Shown one piece after another: positions 1-6,900 of a stretch of DNA of 12,809 bases. Within the stretch, counting starts at the first letter, position 1; the number at the start of each line of letters is the position of its first letter. The stretch lies in assembly GCA_002309875.1 (NCBI GenBank), contig DBYM01000024.1, forward strand, positions 33,767 through 46,575. Direction: 5' to 3'. The notes beneath the pieces were generated by a model. The model made no database searches. It was not told the origin of the DNA and saw only the letters and a program-made list of their open reading frames with translations. The position numbers and the translations under genes were made by a program. This DNA comes from Cyanobacteria bacterium UBA1186 (GTDB lineage: Bacteria > Cyanobacteriota > Vampirovibrionia > Gastranaerophilales > Gastranaerophilaceae).

Positions 1-599
1 CCGCCTGTTGCCAATATGGTCGCATTTGAATATATAACTTCGTGCTCATTGGTTAATTCGTTATACAGAATTAGGCCTTTACACTCATTATGAGAATTTA
101 TCAATAACTCAACCGCCATGCAGTTCTCGGCGATTGTAATATTTTTATCTTCTTTTACTCTCTTAAGGAGTGCTTCTGTAATATTTTTTCCTGTCGCATC
201 TCCGCCCGAATGTAATATTCTTCTGCAACTGTGTGCCGCTTCCATAGTAAATGTCAGGCTACCGTTTTTATCTTTGTCAAAATTTACACCGTAGTTTATT
301 AAATCATTTATAACTTCATCGGATATCTCTGAAATATACCTGACTACATCAGGATTATTTAAGCCGGCGCCTGCGTTCAGGGTGTCGTTTATATGTTTTT
401 CGGTATTGTCGTTATGGTTTGTCTTTAATACCCCTACAATCCCGCCCTGGGCATATTTTGAATTGCTTTCACCTGCTTCGGACTTGGTTATAAGTAATAT
501 TCCGTCAGGCAGTTTAATATTACGGGAAAGCCTCAGTGCCGCATAAAGGCCTGCTGCTCCGCTGCCCACTATTATTGCGGAATATTCAGAATGTCGCAT
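1..599 (-). CDS. nadB: L-aspartate oxidase, N-terminal part (cut by window edge)
   Basis: NadB oxidises L-aspartate to iminoaspartate with FAD, the first step of de novo NAD synthesis; NadA then forms quinolinate. About 199 residues are visible, starting at ATG 599-597, with AGAGGT about 8 nt upstream as ribosome binding site. The FAD dinucleotide-binding motif VGSGAAGLYAA is at residues 11-21. KYAQGGI at 48-54 is typical of the succinate dehydrogenase/aspartate oxidase flavoprotein family. HSCRRILHSGGDATGK at 123-138 matches the NadB-specific substrate-site segment (H-S-x-R-R-I-L-H) and argues against SdhA/FrdA. The reading frame is open to the left edge, ending in the ATGG that usually precedes the conserved middle domain. 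It follows the TPR gene after 79 nt and probably has its own promoter. No nadA or nadC lies in the window. Confidence 0.94.
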   Translation of the reverse strand, partial: MRHSEYSAIIVGSGAAGLYAALRLSRNIKLPDGILLITKSEAGESNSKYAQGGIVGVLKTNHNDNTEKHINDTLNAGAGLNNPDVVRYISEISDEVINDLINYGVNFDKDKNGSLTFTMEAAHSCRRILHSGGDATGKNITEALLKRVKEDKNITIAENCMAVELLINSHNECKGLILYNELTNEHEVIYSNATILATG

Positions 600-655
600 G
601 AATGTACCTCTAATCAATAATACTTACATTTTAGAACAAAAACGGCGTCAGTGTG

Positions 656-692
656 TAAAGTTAATATAAAGATTTACATTATTGACAGTCAA
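656..692 (-). promoter_or_regulatory. Likely sigma70-type promoter of nadB
   Basis: Read on the minus strand, TTGACT (692-687) is followed by an 18-nt spacer and TATATT (668-663). Each hexamer matches five of six consensus bases, which predicts a start near 656 and a leader of roughly 57 nt. The -35 lies across the last codons of the TPR gene. A second, weaker pair further down, TTTACA (659-654) with TTCTAA (636-631), is an alternative. Assignment is by eye only. Confidence 0.45.
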
Positions 693-1455
693 GTTTAAAT
701 GTTTTGGGATAAAGTACGTCTTTTATTATTGAATATTCTTCATCAACGACAGGAGATAATTCTTTTGCTTTGGCGATATCAGCCTCATAACCTTTTCTGT
801 CGCCCAATGCTTTCTTGTAATTTGCTCTTTCGACGTAATATTTAGGCCAGGTCGGTGAACGGTCGATCAGCAGGTCAAATACCCTTACTGCAGTGTCATA
901 CTTGCCTACACCTGCATAAACATCTGCAATGCATGCAAACCCTGCATAAGACTTAGCGTCCATATTTACGACAGTATTACAGTATGTCAAAGCACTTTTA
1001 TTGTTGCCGATATTTTTAAAGCATAACGCAGTATTTAAGGCATCGTCCATACTCGGGTCCGGAATTCTCAGAAAATCATCTACCGCACCCTTGTAGTCGC
1101 CTAAATACATTTTCAGACGTCCTCTGTCTCTGTATAAGCCATAAAGTGCATTATCGGCAGCATAAGGAGGTAAAGAGCCCAAGGCTTTATCCAATTCTAT
1201 TAATGCATTTTTGTACATTTTCATGTCAACAAGATACATTGCATTTTTTCTGTGAAATACGTACTCAGTTGTTGCGTCAGGATTCACAATACTTGCTATA
1301 AACATTTTTGTATGATTTCCCCAAAGGCACATCTGAGCAAATTTATTGCCCGGAGGTGTGCATAACCATACAACAAACAAGAAGCCCGCAATTATGCATG
1401 CAAGCAGTTTTAAGTCTTCTTTTCTCGATTTATTACTTTGTATCTGTATTGCCAT
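679..1455 (-). CDS. Membrane-anchored tetratricopeptide repeat (TPR) protein
   Basis: This 258-residue protein has a short basic N-terminus (residues 9-16, SRKEDLK) and one hydrophobic helix at about 18-32. It could be an uncleaved membrane anchor, with the rest probably outside the cytoplasm. About five TPR-like helix pairs follow, near 64-97, 103-135, 139-169, 170-202 and 207-236. They show the expected small/aromatic pattern, for example Y-K-N-A-L-I-E-L-D-K-A-L and Y-D-T-A-V-R-V-F-D. TPR arrays bind other proteins; no enzymatic motif is visible and the partner is unknown. The ATG has a GAGAG-type purine tract a few bases upstream. The gene starts 21 nt after the metalloprotease stop, which suggests cotranscription and possibly a shared role. 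The TPR family call is fairly sure; the function is not. Confidence 0.9.
   Translation of the reverse strand: MAIQIQSNKSRKEDLKLLACIIAGFLFVVWLCTPPGNKFAQMCLWGNHTKMFIASIVNPDATTEYVFHRKNAMYLVDMKMYKNALIELDKALGSLPPYAADNALYGLYRDRGRLKMYLGDYKGAVDDFLRIPDPSMDDALNTALCFKNIGNNKSALTYCNTVVNMDAKSYAGFACIADVYAGVGKYDTAVRVFDLLIDRSPTWPKYYVERANYKKALGDRKGYEADIAKAKELSPVVDEEYSIIKDVLYPKTFKLDCQ
682..692. promoter_or_regulatory. 11-bp palindrome over the predicted nadB -35
   Basis: TTGACAGTCAA is a perfect 5-1-5 palindrome. It covers the -35 hexamer of the proposed nadB promoter and the last two sense codons of the TPR gene. Its position would suit a repressor operator, but the bases are also constrained as coding sequence and as a -35 element, so it may be coincidence. 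I do not recognise it as a known NAD-pathway regulator site. Confidence 0.25.
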
Positions 1456-1468
1456 AACTCTCTTTGAT

Positions 1469-1499
1469 ATTTTACATTAAAATTTATTAAATGTAAAAT
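1469..1499. repeat. AT-rich 10-bp inverted repeat across a stop codon
   Basis: ATTTTACATT (1469-1478) and AATGTAAAAT (1490-1499) are perfect inverted arms around an 11-nt loop. The repeat spans the last codons and the TAA of the metalloprotease gene and lies just upstream of the TPR start. The stem is nearly all A/T and has no following T-run in the transcribed direction, so it is not a convincing terminator. It could be a weak mRNA hairpin between two operon genes, or a protein site. Confidence 0.5.
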
Positions 1500-2280
1500 T
1501 ATTTACAAAATTTGTAATGGCGGGTATTTTATTGGTTCCTAATGCTGATTTAAACGAATTATAAAAGAGAGGCGCGCATTTCCGCGTTTTTACCGGCTCA
1601 AATAAATACAGAACAAATGCTCTGGCCAAAAGTTCTGACGGATTATTGTAATATTTATTTAACCGTGATATTTTCGAACTAATTCTTTTTAAAGAGCGTT
1701 GTTTTGATTTCAGCCTGATGTAGTTGGCAACATCATTTTCAAGGTTATACTCCTCAAGTTTATCTATCGTATAAAGTTTTGTTGTAAAACCGTCAAGAAC
1801 TTTTACGTGGTCATGTTTAAGCAAATACTTAAAATTAGACATTCTGAGTTTGTTCTCTATTTTTTTGCATGGCTCACTAAGTTTAATTTCGGGGTAATTA
1901 TTCTTGAGTTTCAGGTAAAGTCCGTTAATTTCATTTTTTAATTCTTTTTTGGTGTTAAATAACGGTGCAATATTTTCTTTTGGAATATCCTCTACTGTCA
2001 GAGAAATAAGTTCTTCCAACAGTGCATTATTATAATTCGGGAAGATAAAATCCATTTTTTTAAGCGTTCTATCATAACAAAAATGTACGTAGTGCATAAA
2101 TTCATGCGCCAAGACTCTGTTTGTTTCTTCTTCCGATAAACCTTTTGTCACAAAAATTTTATATCTATCGTGGCCTGCTTTAAATAAGCCTTTGTTTCCG
2201 CGGGCTTTTGTCTTCCCGAGACTGACATCAACTCCGAGCGAGGCTATATAATCCGCTATTCTGTTTCGTGTACAAGCCAT
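1477..2280 (-). CDS. HExxH zinc metalloprotease-like protein of unknown family
   Basis: In this 267-residue protein HEFMH (residues 59-63) sits in a helix-like stretch, VLAHEFMHYVHF, the classic zincin motif with two His ligands and a catalytic Glu. A second conserved-looking segment, NPSELLARAF (213-222), resembles the helix that supplies the third ligand in several ImmA/IrrE-like and phage/conjugative-element zincin domains. On that reading E216 would be the ligand. The two are separated by a Lys-rich, mostly helical region of about 150 residues, which is unusually long. There is no signal peptide or membrane helix, so it is probably cytoplasmic. The ATG lies inside the cutA 3' end (25-bp overlap) with a weak GGAAGA site about 9 nt upstream, and the TPR gene follows. 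The metal-binding fold is likely; protease activity and substrate are not known. Confidence 0.85.
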   Translation of the reverse strand: MACTRNRIADYIASLGVDVSLGKTKARGNKGLFKAGHDRYKIFVTKGLSEEETNRVLAHEFMHYVHFCYDRTLKKMDFIFPNYNNALLEELISLTVEDIPKENIAPLFNTKKELKNEINGLYLKLKNNYPEIKLSEPCKKIENKLRMSNFKYLLKHDHVKVLDGFTTKLYTIDKLEEYNLENDVANYIRLKSKQRSLKRISSKISRLNKYYNNPSELLARAFVLYLFEPVKTRKCAPLFYNSFKSALGTNKIPAITNFVNNFTFNKF

Positions 2281-2570
2281 TTCAGATAATCTTCCGAACA
2301 GTCAACTATCGGCAGTGCAATGATTTCAGGAACTGCGTATGTGTGCAAATCTTCAATTACAAGTTTTACTTTCCCGTAATTTGCCCGGCGGGTTTTAATC
2401 ATGAGCAAAACCTCTTTTTCTTCGCAGATTTCACCTTCCCAAGAAAAAGTTGATTTAACATTCTCAATCATTGAAACACAGGCTGCCAAATGATGTTTCA
2501 TCAAAACTTTTGTGATGTCTTTAGCGATTTTTTTGTCAGGTACTGTACAATAAATTACTATAATATCCAT
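2256..2570 (-). CDS. cutA: CutA1 family divalent-cation tolerance protein
   Basis: At 104 residues this is the normal length of CutA, a small trimeric, ferredoxin-like protein found across all domains of life. It was linked genetically to copper/divalent metal tolerance in E. coli, but its precise role is unsettled. The order of motifs fits the family: an N-terminal strand IVIYCTVPD, LAACV (28-32), the FSWEGE turn (42-47), LLMIKTR (55-61), the HTYAVPEI segment (76-83) and YLKWL (95-99). The usual HPYEVPEI motif here has Thr and Ala in place of Pro and Glu; His76, Tyr78, Pro81 and Glu82 remain. A strong AGGAG site lies 5 nt before the ATG. Only 2 nt separate it from glcD, and its end overlaps the next gene by 25 bp, so it is clearly inside an operon. 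Confidence 0.96.
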   Translation of the reverse strand: MDIIVIYCTVPDKKIAKDITKVLMKHHLAACVSMIENVKSTFSWEGEICEEKEVLLMIKTRRANYGKVKLVIEDLHTYAVPEIIALPIVDCSEDYLKWLVHETE

Positions 2571-2572
2571 AA

Positions 2573-3970
2573 CTACTCCTTATCTGTTTTAAAAATTTTA
2601 TCAGGGTTTAATATGTTATTCGGGTCAAAAATCTGTTTAATTGACTTCATATAATTAATGGCACCTTTATCTGCAAAACTGTATAAGTATGGTCGCTTTT
2701 CCAACCCTATACCGTGCTCTGCCGAAATCGTTCCGTTTAAATCTGCGCAACATTTATATATTTCGTCACGTGCATTTATATAATTTTTGAATTCGTCGTC
2801 GTTCTCTGCGTTAAATACAATTTGCGGGTGAAGATTACCGTCGCCTATATGGCCTACAAGACACATTTTCAGGTTATATTTACGGCTAATATCATTACAT
2901 TTTTTCACCATTTCGCCGAGATTTTTTCTCGGAACAATTATGTCGTCGGAAATAACATCAGGAGCAAGCCTTGTTGCTGCAGCAAATGAAGATTGACGTG
3001 CTTTCCAAATCCTGTCATAATCGTTTTTTGTCGGAGGTACATATATTTTTGAAGCACCGCTTTTTCCCAGAATTTCTGCAATAGTCTGGGTTTGTAATTC
3101 AATCGATTTCTTATCGCCATCGAGTTCAATCAGGATTACACACTCATAATCTGTTTTAAATTTTGACGGTATATAACTTTCGACCGTAATGACCGCATTT
3201 TTGTCCATAAATTCTATTGCGGCAGGGAAAATGCCCGATGACGTTACCGAATTAACAGTGCTGACTGCCATATCAATACTGTTGAAGTAAGCAACAATTA
3301 CGTTATTGCACTGAGGTTTTGGTATAAGTTTTAAGGTTGCTTCTACTATTATTCCGAGAGTTCCCTCGCTTCCTACCATCAGTTGTGTCAGATGATATCC
3401 CGTTGAATCTTTTGTAACGCCATGTCCTAGTGTTACTATTTCGCCCGTTGCTGTCACGATTTTAAGGGATAAAACGTAGTCCTTAATTGTTCCATACTTA
3501 AATGATAATGCTCCGCCCGAAGATTGCGAGATTGCACCTGCAATAGTTGAAACATTATAGTTTGAAGGGTCAGGCGGGAAAAACAACCCTGCGGCTGATG
3601 CCAAAGCCTTGATATCGCCCAACAGCACTCCCGGCTCAACCTTTATTGTCATGCTTTCTGCATCAAGGTCGATTATTTTGTTCATTTTGGAAAAATTAAG
3701 TATTATTCCGCCTTGCGAACAGGTGCATGCTCCAACCATATTGGTACCCGCTCCGCGTGATATTATCGGAATCTTATTATCATTTGCATATTTAACAATT
3801 TTTTGGACATCACTAATGTTTTCTGCAAAAACTACAATATCAGGAGTTTTTTGTTTACCATCAAAGTTTATAGCATCAGTTGCATAACAATAACATTCTT
3901 CCTCTGAAGTCAGAATGCTATTGCTATTCAGTATATTTTTAATTTCGTCTATATTATTTTTCAGCAACAT
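2573..3970 (-). CDS. glcD: GlcD-type FAD-linked 2-hydroxyacid oxidase/dehydrogenase
   Basis: Its 465 residues match the usual GlcD/D-lactate dehydrogenase length. The N-terminal FAD_binding_4 (PCMH) domain includes PDIVVFAENISDVQKIV (43-59), the FAD pyrophosphate loop SRGAGTNMVGAC (71-82) and MVGSEGTLGII (198-208). The C-terminal FAD-oxidase domain includes GHIGDGNLHP (373-382), which carries the metal/substrate His residues, then SAEHGIG (416-422) and the end motif FDPNNILNPDKIF (448-460). The family oxidises glycolate, D-lactate or related D-2-hydroxyacids and passes electrons to a carrier; sequence alone does not settle the substrate. No GlcE or GlcF partner lies beside it. The ATG lies 17 nt inside the upstream giant gene without a clear ribosome binding site, so translational coupling is likely. 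Family certain; gene name by similarity. Confidence 0.93.
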   Translation of the reverse strand: MLLKNNIDEIKNILNSNSILTSEEECYCYATDAINFDGKQKTPDIVVFAENISDVQKIVKYANDNKIPIISRGAGTNMVGACTCSQGGIILNFSKMNKIIDLDAESMTIKVEPGVLLGDIKALASAAGLFFPPDPSNYNVSTIAGAISQSSGGALSFKYGTIKDYVLSLKIVTATGEIVTLGHGVTKDSTGYHLTQLMVGSEGTLGIIVEATLKLIPKPQCNNVIVAYFNSIDMAVSTVNSVTSSGIFPAAIEFMDKNAVITVESYIPSKFKTDYECVILIELDGDKKSIELQTQTIAEILGKSGASKIYVPPTKNDYDRIWKARQSSFAAATRLAPDVISDDIIVPRKNLGEMVKKCNDISRKYNLKMCLVGHIGDGNLHPQIVFNAENDDEFKNYINARDEIYKCCADLNGTISAEHGIGLEKRPYLYSFADKGAINYMKSIKQIFDPNNILNPDKIFKTDKE

Positions 3971-6900
3971 GTGATGCGATTTTTTCGATACTTTTGTTCA
4001 ATTTTGCTATTTGTCTGTCCATACCGCCAACTTTTTTTGAAAGTTGGGTGGTTGCTTTTTCATCAATGTATTTCATTACACTTCCGAGTTTTGCTTCCAG
4101 AGAACTTATTTTGTCCTGCTGTGCCGCAAATTTTTCTTCCATAGAAACAAGGAATTTGTTAAGTGTATCTTCTACCGGAGAAATATCAAGTTGGCTGTTA
4201 TTCTTGATTACGTTATTATCAACAATTAATTTATCAAGTTTCTTCTCCATAGCAGCCATTTTCTTGTTTTGCTTATCAAATACCGTTCCGAGAGCTTCTA
4301 CCATTTCATCATTTGTAGAGTTGTCTTCCGCATCAGATTTAAGGCCAACCAGCATATCTTTGATCTGCCCAATATCCTCAAGAGAGACAACTTTATCGGC
4401 AATGGCATTAATTTGGCTCCCCGCATTATCTACCCATTCTGCAAGATATTCAAATACCTGATTGAATACCTGATTTGTTTTTGAACCGTTAACCATCATT
4501 GTATTCAGGGCATTAAGTTTTGAGTCGATTCTGTCCATGCCGGATTCTTTTGCGAAATTCTTTGTTCTCTCGTCGATATCGTCTATAACAAGTTTGAAGT
4601 CCTGAAGATTATCCTGAAGCATTTTATAAGACTCATCTGAAGACAATAATAATTTATTTGTTCTGCTGCTGATACTTACAATATCTTCTGCCATTTCATT
4701 GAAGTCTTGTCTTGTCGGCAGGTCTGTTTTAATTGATTCTACAAGATTATATATATCATTTGTTGATGAAACAAGTTCCTCGAACTCCTGGCTCTCTGCG
4801 TGTTCTTTCATTTCATTCAATATTACACGCAGGTTTGCGATATCCGATTCCAAATCTTGTAGGCTGTATATGTAATCTACATCTCCTTCAGCCGAAATTA
4901 TTGAATTAATCTTATCATTAATGAGTGCAATATCATTTTTAATGGTATTAATCTTATCCGTTGAGGAAACAATTCTGCTGAGTACATTGATTAACTCATC
5001 ATGTTTTTCCTGTATAAAGTCAAGTATTTCTTCCTGTTCGGCCGCAAATGAAATTTGATTAAACACATTCAGAATTTGCGTAATTATTTCAGTTTTAGCC
5101 TGTTTAATGTTATCCTCAATATTTTGTGAGTCTAACTTATCAGTAATTTTATCTAATGAAGAAATAACGGAGCCTTTGACCATTGAATTCAATTCAGCAA
5201 CATCAGGAAGGTTTGCACCGCACAAATCATTAATATCTTCGATATAGCCGAGTTGTTCATTTACCAAATCTTCCAAATTGCTTATCTGTTTGTTAATAGA
5301 AGACTGGAATGCCTCGTCGAAGGATTTGCTTGATATCTGTGAACGCAGATTTTCAAAGCAGTCATTTAAATTTCTGAGTTCTTTATTCGTTTGCTCACTT
5401 GTAACTTCGATTGTAGAGGTCAGTGTATCAATCTTATCTGACAGAGTATCTTTAACTCCTTCAAAATCAGATATTATATCACCTATAAATCTCTTTATCT
5501 CTTCAAACGAATTATCCGTTTTATTTGAAATTATTTTGATTTCTTCAAATTTGTCCGTAATCGTATCAACAAATTTCTTATCAAACAATGAGAGTTTTTC
5601 TTCTACTTTTTGTGTATCGGCTGTCAGCACGCCTGCTATGGTTTTTAAATTCTCATTAACAAACGATTCTATCTTGTCATTCATATTATCAATAGCCGAA
5701 TTTACAAGAAGTTCATTTGCGACTCTGAAATCAGCCATTGCGGAGTTAAATACCCCTGAATCAAGCATTTTGTCAACATTTAGAACAAGGTTTTCGAATG
5801 AAGACACCAAAGTGTTTTTCAAATTGTCCAGTTTTTCTATAATTGCAGAATCATCTGTTTTAATGTCAAGATATGCCTTTAAATCCTCAATATTGTCATA
5901 AATTTGAGAACTTACAATATCCTCCATCTTTGTTGACAGAGCAATAATGTCGTCGGCATTTGAGGTTTTAATTATATCAAACTGCTCAATAACTTCTGCT
6001 ATAACTGCATCTGTTTCTTTTTCAATGTCGCCGGAAATAATTTTTAATTCCTGTTTTAAGGCCTGAGTAATAGCATTTTTGCCTGTTTCTACGGCCTGAG
6101 CCTGATATTCCAGTTGTTGTTTAATTTCTTCAGCATACTTTTCTATTGTTCCTGTTTGATTTGCGGATAATTCTGCATGCTGTGCTCTGATTGCGCCAAG
6201 TTTTTCCGATACGGAGTTTTCTACTTCAGCCAATTGTTGTTTACCTTCAAGAGCGATGTTCCTCAGTTCTTCCGCTCTGTTATCGATAGTTGTTTTAATA
6301 TCGTTTTGGAAGCCTGACATATCCTGAGCCTGAACATCAAGTACCGAATTTATGTATTGTACAATTTCGTCAAGTTGAAGTTTCAGGTCTTGAGTCAGTC
6401 TTTTATTTTCGCCTGATATATCTTCAACAAGAACATTTAATCGTTCCTTTAATGCTATGTAATCGTTTTGGCTTATTTCAAGTTTTTCATCGAGAATTCC
6501 CTGCAGTTTCTCGGAAATTTTTTCGATTTCCTTAAGGTTATCCTCGGTTTGTTCGTCCCAAATTGATTTCAATACCGTATTCAGGTTTGAAATTCTGTCT
6601 TGCAGGTAATCCGTTTGAGCCTGCGCTTTTTGTTGCAGGTTGTCAAAAGACTCTTCTATCTTATATTTATAAGTTTCGAGTTTTTCTGTTAATATTTCCT
6701 GCATTTTGTCAGAAACATCACTGAATTCTTCGTTGATTTTTTCAGACATACTGTTATTTGTCTTTTCAAACAGAATTGTTATTTGCGAAACTAAGGTTTC
6801 AAAGTTGCTCTCAATAATAGAGAGTTGACGCGTCATATCTCCGTCAACATTCTCATCTACTTTGTTGAGTATTGCTTTTACCGAGTTAAAGTTTTCTGTT

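Noticed and set aside
1..599. Succinate dehydrogenase or fumarate reductase flavoprotein as an alternative to NadB
   Set aside because: AQGG is shared, but the H-S-x-R-R-I-L-H segment is the NadB form and no SdhB/SdhC-like genes are present.
1469..1499. Inverted repeat after the metalloprotease gene as a transcription terminator
   Set aside because: The stem is almost all A/T, overlaps the stop codon and has no T-run on the 3' side; the next operon gene starts immediately after.
3609..3887. A 92-codon plus-strand frame opposite glcD
   Set aside because: The GlcD motifs on the minus strand are unmistakable through this region; the plus frame has no recognisable features.
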